Source: an uncultured Halomonas sp. (lineage in GTDB: Bacteria > Pseudomonadota > Gammaproteobacteria > Pseudomonadales > Halomonadaceae). Taken from it: a DNA stretch of 64,000 nucleotides. The notes below the pieces were generated by a model that was not told the DNA's origin, ran no database searches, and saw nothing but the letters and a program-made list of their open reading frames with translations. How positions within the stretch are numbered: position 1 is the stretch's first letter; every line of letters begins with the position of its first letter. Positions 1 to 9,178 of this stretch are shown here, in pieces. The stretch lies in contig NZ_CANLFS010000001.1 of assembly GCF_947490095.1 (NCBI RefSeq), positions 248,001 through 312,000 on the forward strand, in the 5' to 3' direction. Position numbers and translations under genes: made by a program.

Positions 1-1288
1 GGCGAAGCGACGCCTCGGGCCAGTCAGCCAGGGCCATGCCCCCCAGCGATATCTCGCCACGGCCAGGCGCGAGCTGGCGCAACAACAGCCCCGCCACGCT
101 GGACTTCCCCGCCCCCGAGGCGCCGGCGAGCGCCAGGCGCTCGCCGGCGGCGAGCCGCAGCGAGAGCCCATCCAGGGCCGCCATCGGCGCCTGGGGATAG
201 TGCAACGAGACATTCTCGAGGCGCACCGCAAGCGCGCCGGGAGCCGCGGCCCGGTCCTGGGCCGCCGGTGCGTCCTGGCGCACGCCCTCACGCAGCCCGT
301 TGAGTCGCTGCGCCGCCCCCCGGGTGGCGCCCAGCCAGGTGAAGGCCGCGGGCAGGCCGACCAGCGCCTCGTTCATGGCCAGCACCGCCAGGGGCATCAT
401 CACCACCAGGGGGCCGGAGAGCAGGCCGGCCTGCCAGGCCGAGGCGGCGAGCCAGAGCGCCGTGAGGGCCGTGGCCCCCACCAGCAGCGTGACCGCGGCA
501 TTGCCCAGCGCCACCCAGGTGCCGAGCCGTCGCTGGTCCCGATAGAGCTCCGCCTCGAGTGCCTCGATGCCCCGGCGATGGTGCTCGAGCGCCCCGTATG
601 CCTCCAGCTCCGCCATGCCCTGCAGCTGTTCTACCACTCGTCCCCGCAGGGCCTCACGGAGGCCGACCTGGCGGCGGCTGACGGCCATTCCCAGGCACGC
701 CTGGCCGACCACCAGCCATCCCCAGCCGGCCAGCAGCAGTCCGCCCACGGCGAGCCCCGCCACCGGCGCCCACAGGGCGAGGAAGCCGGCGAGCCCGATG
801 ATCGCCAGCAGCGCCACGCCGGCCGGGGCCAGCAGCCGCAGGAAGAGGCTATCCAGGGTGTCGATATCGGCGGTCAAGCGATTGAGCCAGTCGCTGGCTC
901 GCCGGGCCCTCAGGGTGTGGGCGTCGAGGCCGGCGATGACCCCGAACAGCCGTCCGCGCAGGTCGGCGAGCAGGCGCAGGACGGTGTCGTGATTGTAGAG
1001 GCGCTCCAGGTATCGCGCCACGGTCCGCGTTACCGCAAAGGCGCGGATGCCGCCCCCCGGCAGGTAGATCCCCAACCGCGCCGACACGCCGGCGGCCAGG
1101 AGGATGCCGGTGAGGCCCGTGGCGGTAATGAACCAGCCGGACAGCGCCAGCAGGCCGATGGCCGACACCAGCGTCAGTGCCATCAACCCGACACCGCCGG
1201 CCAGGCGGCCCCGGCGTCGGGCCAGCAGGCTCAGCCAGGGGGCCAGCTCGCCCCACAGGCCACGGGATCGTTGCACGGGGTCGTTCAT
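1..1288 (-). CDS. cydC: CydC, heterodimeric ABC exporter subunit (C-terminus cut by window edge)
   Basis: Partner of CydD in the inner-membrane ABC exporter that moves cysteine/glutathione to the periplasm and is needed to assemble cytochrome bd. The reading frame starts MNDPVQRSRGLWGELAPW and stays open to base 1 (429 codons seen; the family is usually about 550-580 residues). An N-terminal membrane domain is followed by a Walker A motif, GASGAGKSS, with its Lys at about residue 395; the signature motif and Walker B lie outside the window. The start ATG overlaps the cydD stop in an ATGA, so the two are translationally coupled. Last gene of cydABDC. Identification rests on the fold, the motif and the cydD neighbour. 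Confidence 0.93.
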   Translation of the reverse strand, partial: MNDPVQRSRGLWGELAPWLSLLARRRGRLAGGVGLMALTLVSAIGLLALSGWFITATGLTGILLAAGVSARLGIYLPGGGIRAFAVTRTVARYLERLYNHDTVLRLLADLRGRLFGVIAGLDAHTLRARRASDWLNRLTADIDTLDSLFLRLLAPAGVALLAIIGLAGFLALWAPVAGLAVGGLLLAGWGWLVVGQACLGMAVSRRQVGLREALRGRVVEQLQGMAELEAYGALEHHRRGIEALEAELYRDQRRLGTWVALGNAAVTLLVGATALTALWLAASAWQAGLLSGPLVVMMPLAVLAMNEALVGLPAAFTWLGATRGAAQRLNGLREGVRQDAPAAQDRAAAPGALAVRLENVSLHYPQAPMAALDGLSLRLAAGERLALAGASGAGKSSVAGLLLRQLAPGRGEISLGGMALADWPEASLR

Positions 1289-2964
1289 GGGAGCGGCTCT
1301 CCTCGGGGGTCGAGCCTCAGACGCCGGTCGGCCAACGCCATCAGCGCCGGGTGATGGGTCGCGATCACCAGGCAGCGCCCTTCCCGGGCCAGCCCGCCTA
1401 GTCGGTCGATGATATCCGCCTCCGTCTCGGCATCCAGGCTCGCCGTGGGTTCATCCAGCAGCACCAGCGGCGCCGGCGACAGGAAGACGCGCGCGAGGGC
1501 CAGGCGTTGGGCCTGGCCCCCGGAGAGCCCGCCGCCGCGCTCGCCCAGGGGCGTATCGAGGCCCCGGGGCAAGCGTGACAGCAGCGTCCCCAGGCCGGCA
1601 CGCTCGAGGGCTCGAGTCATGGCGTCTCTGTCTGCCTCGGGAGCGGCCAGGTGCAGGTTATCCGCCAGGCTGCCCTGCACCAGCAGCGGTCGCTGATCCA
1701 TCCAGGCCACGCGCAGCCCGGGGGCCGTGCGCCGCCGCCCCTGACCGGGCCCCAGGAACCCCGCCAGCAGCTGCAGCAGCGTGGACTTCCCCCCGCCCGA
1801 AGGCGCGGTCACCGCCACCACCTCGCCGGGCACCAGGGTCAGGTCGAGGGGGCCCAGCACCCGGCCGCGCTCCGGATAGCTCACCGTGGCGGCCTCGAGC
1901 CTGACCAGCTCGCCCGCGGCACAGGCCGGCCCCGCCCGCTCGGCGCCGCTACCGCGCAGCTCCTCGGCGCTCTCCGCGAGCAACACGACCAGCCCGTCCG
2001 CCGCCCCCAGGGCCGCGGCCCGGTCATGATAATGCTGGGAGAGAACGCGCAGCGGCTGGAAGAACTCCGGGGCCAGCAGCAGCACCAGCAGGCCGCTGAA
2101 CAGGGTCAGCGCCGGCGAGGGGCCGAAGGTGATATAGCCGAGCAGGCCGAAACCGACATAGATCGCCACCACGGCGATGGCCACCGAGGCAAAGAATTCC
2201 AGCACCGCCGAGGACAAAAAGGCCACCCGCAGGGTGCGCAGGCTACGCCGACGGTAGTCATCGGCGGCGGCGTGCACGTCGGCCGTCGCCTCCCGGGTGC
2301 GACCGAAGAGCTGAAGGGTGGAGACCGCCCTGACCCGGTCGATGAAATGCCCCGCAAGCCGTGATACCGCCTCGAACTGCTCGCGATTCAGGCGCTCGGC
2401 CCCCATGCCCACCAGGGCCATGAACAGGGGAATCAACGGCGCCGAGAGCAACAAAAAGAGCGCCGCCAGCCAGTCGAGCCAGGCCGCCATGGCAAGCACC
2501 AGCAGCGGCTGAATTACCGCCAGCATCCGCTGGGGACGATAGCGCGCTATATAGCCATCCAGGGCCTCCACCTGCTCGACCAGCTGGCTGGCGAGCGACC
2601 CCGAATGGTGACCGGCAAGCCCCGCTGGTCCCAGGCGTGCCAGATGGTCGAGCAACTCGCCGCGTACGCGCCGGCGCAGGGCCAGGCTGGCGGCGAGCCC
2701 CAGGCGCTCCTGGGCGAACAGCGCCAGGCTGCGTACCAGCAGCAGCGCCAGCATGCCCAACACGAGGGGAACCAGCGTGGCGAGGGGCGCCTGCGCCACC
2801 AACAGGACACTGACGAAGCGCGCCAGCAGCGCCAGCTGGCCCAGCGTCGCCAGGGTGGCCAGCACGCCGGCGGCGACGGCCAGGCCCAGGCGCCCGCGTT
2901 CGACGGCGGCATGCGCGAGAAGCCAACGGGAGGCCTGCCCGGCGCCACGGCTGCGTCCGGCCAC
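1285..2964 (-). CDS. cydD: CydD, heterodimeric ABC exporter subunit
   Basis: 559-residue ABC exporter with a fused N-terminal membrane domain and C-terminal ATPase. Walker A APSGGGKST (Lys near residue 393), signature LSGGQAQR and Walker B LVLLDEPTASLD are all visible. Known family role: with CydC it exports thiols (cysteine, glutathione) to the periplasm and supports haem insertion into the bd oxidase. It starts 4 bp after the cydB stop and overlaps cydC by 4 bp, so the four genes form one transcription unit. The length is normal and no motif is missing. Confidence 0.95.
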   Translation of the reverse strand: MAGRSRGAGQASRWLLAHAAVERGRLGLAVAAGVLATLATLGQLALLARFVSVLLVAQAPLATLVPLVLGMLALLLVRSLALFAQERLGLAASLALRRRVRGELLDHLARLGPAGLAGHHSGSLASQLVEQVEALDGYIARYRPQRMLAVIQPLLVLAMAAWLDWLAALFLLLSAPLIPLFMALVGMGAERLNREQFEAVSRLAGHFIDRVRAVSTLQLFGRTREATADVHAAADDYRRRSLRTLRVAFLSSAVLEFFASVAIAVVAIYVGFGLLGYITFGPSPALTLFSGLLVLLLAPEFFQPLRVLSQHYHDRAAALGAADGLVVLLAESAEELRGSGAERAGPACAAGELVRLEAATVSYPERGRVLGPLDLTLVPGEVVAVTAPSGGGKSTLLQLLAGFLGPGQGRRRTAPGLRVAWMDQRPLLVQGSLADNLHLAAPEADRDAMTRALERAGLGTLLSRLPRGLDTPLGERGGGLSGGQAQRLALARVFLSPAPLVLLDEPTASLDAETEADIIDRLGGLAREGRCLVIATHHPALMALADRRLRLDPRGEPLP

Positions 2965-2968
2965 CGGC

Positions 2969-3970
2969 CTAGTGATAGCCGTCGCCGGGACGCACCTTGC
3001 CGCGGAACACCCAGTAGGACCAGGCGGTATAGGTCAGCACGATGGGGATCACCAAAAGCACGCCGATCAGCAGGAAGAGCTGTGATTCGGGGGCCGAGGC
3101 GGCGTCCCAGATCGTGTAGTTCGGCGGCACGATCACCGGCCACTTGCTGGCGATCAGGCCCAGATAGGTGAAGATGAAAAGCCCCAGGGTGGCGACGAAC
3201 GGCTGGCCCTCCTGGCGCCGGTACACCGCCATCAACAGCCAGGCGGCGCAGGCCAGCGCCAGCACCGGTAACACCCAGATCAGATGGATATGGTCGAACC
3301 AGCGCTGGAACACCGCCGGGTCCACCAGCGGGGTCCAGAAACTGATCATGGCGAAGGCCGAAAGCACCGCCAGCAACAGGGCCGGCGTGATGCGGTAGGC
3401 CCAGCGCTGGACCTCGCCTTCCGACTTGAGAATCAGCCAGGTGGCGCCAAGCAATGCATAGCCGACCATCAGGCTGATGCCGGTGAGCACCGCAAAGGGC
3501 GTCAGCCAGTCCAGGGCCCCGCCGACGAAGACGAAGTCCTCGACCGGAAAGCCCTCGATGTAGGCCCCCACCACGGCCCCCTGGGCGAAGGCCGCCACCG
3601 CGGAGCCCCAGCAGAAGGCACGATTCCACCAAACCCGGTTGCGCCGCGACTTGAAGCGAAACTCGAAGGCGATGCCGCGGAAGATCAACCCGGCAAGCAT
3701 CAGGAAGACCCCGATATAGAGCGCCGGCAGGTAAACCGAATAGACCAGCGGGAAGGCCCCCAGCAGGCCGGCCCCGCCCAGCACCAGCCAGGTCTCGTTG
3801 CCGTCCCAGACCGGGGCCACGGAGTTCATCATCACATCCCGGGCCTCCTCGTTCGGCGCGAAGGGATAGAGGATGCCGAGCCCCAGGTCGAAGCCGTCCA
3901 TGAGCACATACATGATCACGCCGAAGCCGATGATCACTGCCCATATCAGGGAGAGGTCGAAGGATTCCAT
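2969..3970 (-). CDS. cydB: Cytochrome bd-type quinol oxidase subunit II
   Basis: 333-residue polytopic membrane protein beginning MESFDLSLIWAVIIGFGV, with the family hallmark YVLMDGFDLGLGILYPF near residue 20-35 and GNETWLV further on. Subunit II pairs with CydA to hold the oxidase in the inner membrane. The frame is open further upstream, but the ATG at 3970 is preferred because it lies 1 bp after the cydA stop and gives the length expected of the short CIO-type subunit II (about 335 residues). Second gene of the cyd operon. Confidence 0.95.
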   Translation of the reverse strand: MESFDLSLIWAVIIGFGVIMYVLMDGFDLGLGILYPFAPNEEARDVMMNSVAPVWDGNETWLVLGGAGLLGAFPLVYSVYLPALYIGVFLMLAGLIFRGIAFEFRFKSRRNRVWWNRAFCWGSAVAAFAQGAVVGAYIEGFPVEDFVFVGGALDWLTPFAVLTGISLMVGYALLGATWLILKSEGEVQRWAYRITPALLLAVLSAFAMISFWTPLVDPAVFQRWFDHIHLIWVLPVLALACAAWLLMAVYRRQEGQPFVATLGLFIFTYLGLIASKWPVIVPPNYTIWDAASAPESQLFLLIGVLLVIPIVLTYTAWSYWVFRGKVRPGDGYH

Positions 3971-3971
3971 A

Positions 3972-5384
3972 TCACTGCCTCCAGGTGGGGGCCGCATCGT
4001 CATCGAGGCGGGCGTTGGCTGCCGAGAAGGGCCGCTTGGCGTGGGGAGACGCATCGAGGTCGTCAGCCGCTTCGGGCAGCATCCCCTGGCGCACCACGCG
4101 GGTCAGGTAGTAGAGGCCACAGGCGAACACCACGGCATAGACCGTCATGTAGCCGATCAGGGTAAACAGCGCCATGCCACCGGTCAGCGATGGAGTGACC
4201 CCCTCGGCGTGGGTCATGAGACCGTAGACCAGCCAGGGCGCCCGCCCCGTCTCGGTCACGAACCAGCCGGCCAGCACCGCGACAAAGGGGGCCACGCTCA
4301 TCAGGCGCAGCACCTGCAGGAAGCCGCGTTGATGATAGATACGGCCGCCACGACGCAGCCATAGCCCGACCAGGGCGACGCCGATCATCAGAAGGCCCAG
4401 TCCGACCATCACGCGAAACGACCAGAACACCAGCCATACCGTGGGCTGCTCATCCCGGGCCGCCTCACTGATGCCCGGCACCACGCCATCGGTGTGGTGG
4501 GTCAGGATCAGGCTCGCCAGGTTGGGGATGCCGATCTCGAAGCGATTGCCCTGGGCCTCCTGGTCGGGCCAGGCCGCCAGCAGCATCGGGACATGGGACT
4601 GGGTTTCCCAGTTCCCCTCCATGGCGGCCACCTTGGTGGGCTGATGCTCCAGGGTATTGAGGCCGTGGAAGTCGCCGATCACCGCCTGGGCCGGGGTCAG
4701 CACGAGCAGCAGCCACAGACACATGGAGAGCGCGCGGCGGTTGGCCTCGACGTCGCGGCCGATGAGCAGATACCAGGCGCTGACACCCGCCACCACGAAG
4801 CCACCGGTGACAAACGAGGCCATCACCTTGTGCGAGAGGCGCCAGGGGAAGGACGGGTTGAAGATCGCCGCCGACCAGTCGGTGATATGGAAACGGCCAT
4901 CGATCAGCTCGGCGCCGGCCGGGGTCTGCATCCAGCTGTTGGCGGAGAGAATCCAGAACGAGGAGATAAAGGTGCCCAGCGCCACCATGATCGAGGCGAA
5001 CAAATGTACCCCCTGGGGCACCTTGCCACGCCCGAACAGCAGCACCCCGAGGAAGGCGGCCTCCAGGAAGAAGGCCGTGACCACCTCATAGCTGAGCATC
5101 GGCCCGATGAAGTTGGCGGTGGCATAGGAGAAGTTGCTCCAGTTGGTACCGAACTGGAACGACATGACGATGCCCGATACCACGCCCATGCCGAACACCA
5201 CGGCGAACACTCGGGTCCAGAACAGCGCGAGGCGATCCCAGGCCGCATTGGCGGTCTTGTAGAAGAGGCCGTTCAGCAGGGCGATATAGGACGCCAGACC
5301 GATGGTGAACACCGGGAAGATGGCGTGGAAGGAGACCACGAAGGCGAATTGCAATCGCGATAGCAGGAGCGGATCCAGTTCCAT
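3972..5384 (-). CDS. cydA: Cytochrome bd-type quinol oxidase subunit I (CIO-like, short Q-loop)
   Basis: 470-residue subunit I, which oxidises quinol and reduces O2 at haems b and d without pumping protons. Visible conserved features are the N-terminal His after LQFAFVVSF, the E/E pair in SYEVVTAFFLEAAFLG, the second haem His in LSHKVMASF, the Q-loop QPTKVAAMEGNWET with Lys and Glu, and the Met in FRVMVGLG. The length and short Q-loop fit the cyanide-insensitive (CioA) branch rather than E. coli CydA. The usual GRQPW segment reads GRAPW here. A strong Shine-Dalgarno (GAGGAAAG) sits just before the ATG. First gene of cydABDC. Confidence 0.95.
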   Translation of the reverse strand: MELDPLLLSRLQFAFVVSFHAIFPVFTIGLASYIALLNGLFYKTANAAWDRLALFWTRVFAVVFGMGVVSGIVMSFQFGTNWSNFSYATANFIGPMLSYEVVTAFFLEAAFLGVLLFGRGKVPQGVHLFASIMVALGTFISSFWILSANSWMQTPAGAELIDGRFHITDWSAAIFNPSFPWRLSHKVMASFVTGGFVVAGVSAWYLLIGRDVEANRRALSMCLWLLLVLTPAQAVIGDFHGLNTLEHQPTKVAAMEGNWETQSHVPMLLAAWPDQEAQGNRFEIGIPNLASLILTHHTDGVVPGISEAARDEQPTVWLVFWSFRVMVGLGLLMIGVALVGLWLRRGGRIYHQRGFLQVLRLMSVAPFVAVLAGWFVTETGRAPWLVYGLMTHAEGVTPSLTGGMALFTLIGYMTVYAVVFACGLYYLTRVVRQGMLPEAADDLDASPHAKRPFSAANARLDDDAAPTWRQ

Positions 5385-6067
5385 GACGCTTTCCTCGTTA
5401 CGCTGGCAACTAGAGAAGGTCGCAAGGGGTACGCATGCGCGCCGCGAGGCGCATTATGCTTCGGGAGCCGGCGAGCAGCCGGGCCGTGACGCACTCCTCC
5501 TGGACACCAAGAGACAGGCAAAGCCTAGCAGGCCCGGGATGATCAGGCTGCCCCCGAGGGGACACTCCATCAACGGCCGAGCCAGGTACGCTTATGCCCT
5601 TCGCCGGGCAGCATACGCCGATTCACCACTGACTCGAAAGCGCTTTCAGGGGTGTCTCGTTGTCGCAGCCTGCCTCGACGGCCGGGCATTGTCGCCGTGC
5701 CATCGACGACACGCTCGGCGTGCCATGCCCGCAGCGCCCCGCCGCTATCGTTACCGATACTGCCATCGCTATCGCCATCGCCATCGCCATCGCCATCGCT
5801 ATCGCTATCGCCATCGCCATCGCCATCGCCATCGCTATCGCTATCGCCATCGCTATCGCCATCGCTATCGCCATCGCCATCGCTGTCGCCATCGCTATCG
5901 CGGGCAGGTTCCTCGCCCCGCCCATTACATACATTATTGCATGTTTAAGTATGGTAGTACGCGTGGTGACGTGTCACACTTTCCTCCCACCCATGGCCCG
6001 ACACAATATACGCCTGTGCCGGGCATCGAATGACGCTGACTCCCAGGAGACACGACAGCCCTTGGCC
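5385..6067. other. Intergenic region between divergent cydA and pqiA
   Basis: About 680 bases separate the divergent cyd and pqi operons. The cydA-proximal part holds the cydA ribosome-binding site and a possible minus-strand -10 (CATAAT near 5456-5461) without a convincing -35. The middle is a hexanucleotide array (5764-5901). The pqiA-proximal part (5930-6067) is less GC-rich and ends with an AGGAGA at 6045-6050. Reading frames cross the array on both strands, but no credible separate gene is seen. Confidence 0.6.
5764..5901. repeat. 23-unit hexanucleotide array (CATCGC/TATCGC)
   Basis: Twenty-three consecutive 6-bp units, nearly all CATCGC or TATCGC, with one TGTCGC near the end. The unit length is a multiple of three, so every frame stays open through it; in the pqiA frame it would read alternating Ile-Ala. 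The sequence just upstream (5740-5763) looks like a decayed continuation. This is a typical substrate for slippage and copy-number change. Confidence 0.95.
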
Positions 6068-7477
6068 ATGCCCCCTTTGCGCTTTCAGCAGCTTGCGCAG
6101 CTTCCTCGCCGCCTGCCGACCCCGCCGCTGCTGCAGGGCGACGTCCCCCGGGTCGAGCGTACCCCGCCGGAGAGCCGCGCGCGCCGGCGGCTGCGCGCCT
6201 GCCAGGAATGTGACTGGCTGGTCGCCCTGCCGCCGCTGCATCCCGGGGAGGCGGCCAACTGTCCCCGTTGCGGGCATACTCTGGTCCGCCGTCACTTCCG
6301 TCCGGCCCAGCGCAGCATGGCCCTGGCCCTGGCGTCGCTCATCGCGCTGGGCATGGCCTTGGCCTTTCCTTTCCTCAGCTTCAGCGTGAGTGGCGTCGGC
6401 AACCGCATCGAACTGACCCAGACCGCCACGACCCTGATCGGTTTCCACCAGCCGGTGGTGGGCGGCGCGGTGATCATGACCATTGTCGTGCTCCCGGCGG
6501 TCTATCTGGCCGGCGTGATCTGGCTGCAGCTGGGGCTGCTGCGAAATGCGCCACTGCCGGCCAGTCGCACCATCGCTCGCTCCCTGGCGCACCTCGCACC
6601 CTGGATGATGGCCGATGTCTTCATCATTGGCGCCTTGGTGAGCCTGATCAAGATCGCCGGCATGGCCGAGGTCGGCCTGGGGATGTCGTTCTGGTCATTC
6701 TGTGTCTTCGCCCTCCTGCTGCTGCTGACCACTCAGTCGCTGGACAGCGATTGGATGTGGTTTTCCCTGGCCGGCGAGCCCCGCGCCCCCGCGGGCACGC
6801 GTACCGGCGAGACCGCGGCACCCCAGGGCCTCACCGGCTGTCATACCTGCGGACTGATAGGCCGCCTCGATGCCGACGGCCACGGCCGTTGCGAGCGCTG
6901 CGGCGAGCCACTGCATGCCCGCCGATCCTACAGCCTGCAGCGCACCTGGGCCCTGCTGGTTGGTGCGGCGATCCTCTACATCCCCGCCAATGTCTATCCC
7001 ATCATGACCACCACCAGCCTGGGGCATAGCTCCCCCTCCACGATTATCGGCGGGGTCGTGGGGCTGATCGGCATGGGCTCCTGGCCGGTCGCCGTCATTA
7101 TCTTCATCGCCAGCGTGATCGTGCCGGTCGGCAAGCTGGTGGCCCTGGCCTGGTTGTGCCTGGTGGTCAAGCGCAGCGACGAACTCAATGCCGCCACCCG
7201 CACCCGCCTCTATCGAATCACCGAATTCATCGGTCGCTGGTCCATGATCGACGTCTTCGTGGTGGCCATTCTGGTGGCCCTGATTCGCGCCGGCTCGTTG
7301 ATGTCCATCGAGCCGGGCCCCGCCGCCCTGGCCTTCGGTGCCGTGGTGGTCATCACCATGCTGGCCGCCATGTCCTTCGACCCGCGCCTGATCTGGGATG
7401 CGCCGCTTCCCCGCACCGCCAAAGATACCCACCTGCCACGCCCCCATGGACGACACCCTGAAGGACACGCTGGATGA
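6068..7477 (+). CDS. pqiA: PqiA, inner-membrane protein of the Pqi lipid-transport system
   Basis: 469-residue paraquat-inducible protein A. Two similar halves each begin with a zinc-ribbon-like CxxC pair (C45/C48 with C65/C68, and CHTCG from about C258 with CERCGE) followed by four hydrophobic segments. In E. coli PqiABC bridges the envelope and moves phospholipid; PqiA is the inner-membrane part. The start at ATG 6068 is a choice: an in-frame TTG at 6062 is also possible and slightly better spaced from the AGGAGA at 6045. The frame is open far upstream through the hexamer array. Overlaps pqiB by 4 bp (ATGA). Confidence 0.9.
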   Translation: MPPLRFQQLAQLPRRLPTPPLLQGDVPRVERTPPESRARRRLRACQECDWLVALPPLHPGEAANCPRCGHTLVRRHFRPAQRSMALALASLIALGMALAFPFLSFSVSGVGNRIELTQTATTLIGFHQPVVGGAVIMTIVVLPAVYLAGVIWLQLGLLRNAPLPASRTIARSLAHLAPWMMADVFIIGALVSLIKIAGMAEVGLGMSFWSFCVFALLLLLTTQSLDSDWMWFSLAGEPRAPAGTRTGETAAPQGLTGCHTCGLIGRLDADGHGRCERCGEPLHARRSYSLQRTWALLVGAAILYIPANVYPIMTTTSLGHSSPSTIIGGVVGLIGMGSWPVAVIIFIASVIVPVGKLVALAWLCLVVKRSDELNAATRTRLYRITEFIGRWSMIDVFVVAILVALIRAGSLMSIEPGPAALAFGAVVVITMLAAMSFDPRLIWDAPLPRTAKDTHLPRPHGRHPEGHAG

Positions 7478-9150
7478 GTGAAGACACACCCCGCCACGAC
7501 GCCGCCTCCGATACGCCCCACCGCGCCCGGGCCACGCCCCAGGCGCGTTTCTCGCCCATCTGGATCGTGCCCATCGTGGCACTGCTGATCGGCGCCTGGC
7601 TGGTCTATGACAACTACCGCAGTCGCGGCCCCCAGATCACCCTGACCATCAGTAACGCCGAGGGCATCGAGGCCGGCAGCACCCTGATCAAGACCCGCAA
7701 CGTGGAGGTGGGCCGCGTCGAGCGGGTGCACCTCTCGGAGGATCTTTCCACCGCGGTGATCAGCGCACGAATGAGCCCGGGCAACGATGCGATGCTGGTC
7801 GAGGACAGCCAGTTCTGGGTGGTCAAGCCGCGCGTGGGCCGCGAGGGAATCAGCGGCCTGAACACCGTGTTGTCCGGCGCCTATATTCAGCTGCAGCCCG
7901 GCGAGAGCGACATCGAGTCCCGCGAATTCGAGGTCAGCGACCAGCCTCCGGTGGCGCCTGCCGGCGCGGCGGGCCTGCGTATCAACCTGACCAGCCAGCT
8001 GGGCAATTCGCTGCGCGTCGGCGACCCGGTCACCTATCAGGGCTACACCGTGGGTCGCGTCGAGGAGGCCAACTTCGATGCCACCACCCGGCGCATGCAA
8101 CACCGCGTGTTTATCGAGGCCCCCTACGCCAGCCTGGTCACCGACAGCACCCGGTTCTGGTCGGCCACCGGCATCGACCTGCGCCTGGACTCCGAGGGCT
8201 TTCGCGTCAACGTCGAATCCTTCGAGGCCTTGCTCGGCGGCGGCGTCACCTTCGGCGTGCCCGAGGACCTGCCGCTCGGGGGCACGGTGGAGCCCGACAC
8301 GACCTTCAACCTCTATGCCGACGAGGACTCCGCGCGCCAGGGTACCTTCAACCGTTATCTCGAGTTCGTCCTGCTGGTCGATGACTCGGTCCGCGGCCTC
8401 ACCAAGGGGGCCCCGGTGGAGTTTCGTGGCGTGCGCGTGGGCACCGTGGCCGCCGTACCCTGGAAGTTCACCGCCGACCAGCCCACGGAGCGCGGCGGCT
8501 TTGCCATCCCGGTACTGGTGCGCATCGAGCCTCAGCGCCTGGGCATCGAGAACCGGGAGGTCGACGTCGATGAATGGCGCGAGCGATATGAGCGCTTCTT
8601 CGAGCTGGGCCTGCGCGCCACCCTCAAGAGCGGCAACCTGCTGACCGGGGCGCTGTTCGTGGACCTCAACTTCCATCGCGATCTGGACGACGACTACACG
8701 CCGATGACCTTTGCCGAACAGCGCGTCTTCCCCACCACGTCCGGCGGCTTCGCGCTGATCGAGTCCCAGATCACCGATCTGCTGGCCAAGCTCAACGACC
8801 TGGAAGTAGAACCGCTGCTCGAGGGCCTCGACCGCAGCCTCGACGCCTCCCAGGCGATGCTCGAGGAGGTGCGTGCGCTATCCGCCTCGCTGAGAGAGCT
8901 GACGGATGACCCCGGCACCCGCGAGGTACCGGCCAATCTCAACGAGACCCTGGAGGGGTTACGCACCACCCTGGAAGGCCTCTCGCCGGAGTCATCGGCC
9001 TATCAGGGGCTGGTGGGTGCCACTCAGCGCCTGGAGCGGCTGATGCGAGACCTCCAGCCGGTCGCTCGGACGCTGTCCGACAATCCTCGCGCCCTGCTGT
9101 TCGACAGCCTCGAGGCCGAGGACCCCGTGCCGCGGGCGCCGCGAGACTGA
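7474..9150 (+). CDS. pqiB: PqiB, MCE-domain periplasmic tunnel protein
   Basis: 558-residue protein with one N-terminal membrane helix (FSPIWIVPIVALLIGAWLVY) followed by three MCE repeats, recognisable at GPQITLTISNAEGIEAG, GAAGLRINLTSQLGNSLRVG and FVLLVDDSVRGLTKGAPVEF, then a long C-terminal helical region rich in Leu and Glu. The length matches E. coli PqiB (three MCE domains), not the seven-domain YebT. PqiB hexamers form a syringe-like tunnel between inner and outer membranes. Its start overlaps the pqiA stop; pqiC follows after 28 bp. Confidence 0.92.
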   Translation: MSEDTPRHDAASDTPHRARATPQARFSPIWIVPIVALLIGAWLVYDNYRSRGPQITLTISNAEGIEAGSTLIKTRNVEVGRVERVHLSEDLSTAVISARMSPGNDAMLVEDSQFWVVKPRVGREGISGLNTVLSGAYIQLQPGESDIESREFEVSDQPPVAPAGAAGLRINLTSQLGNSLRVGDPVTYQGYTVGRVEEANFDATTRRMQHRVFIEAPYASLVTDSTRFWSATGIDLRLDSEGFRVNVESFEALLGGGVTFGVPEDLPLGGTVEPDTTFNLYADEDSARQGTFNRYLEFVLLVDDSVRGLTKGAPVEFRGVRVGTVAAVPWKFTADQPTERGGFAIPVLVRIEPQRLGIENREVDVDEWRERYERFFELGLRATLKSGNLLTGALFVDLNFHRDLDDDYTPMTFAEQRVFPTTSGGFALIESQITDLLAKLNDLEVEPLLEGLDRSLDASQAMLEEVRALSASLRELTDDPGTREVPANLNETLEGLRTTLEGLSPESSAYQGLVGATQRLERLMRDLQPVARTLSDNPRALLFDSLEAEDPVPRAPRD

Positions 9151-9178
9151 CCCAGATGCTTGAATACCAGGAGACGCC

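Noticed and set aside
5764..5901. CRISPR array.
   Set aside because: Units are contiguous 6-mers with no spacers and no cas genes nearby.
5660..6067. A longer PqiA starting near 5660 that includes the Ile-Ala repeat.
   Set aside because: No ribosome-binding site near the TTG at 5660. All frames are open through the array, so openness is not evidence, and the family N-terminus fits a start at 6062 or 6068.
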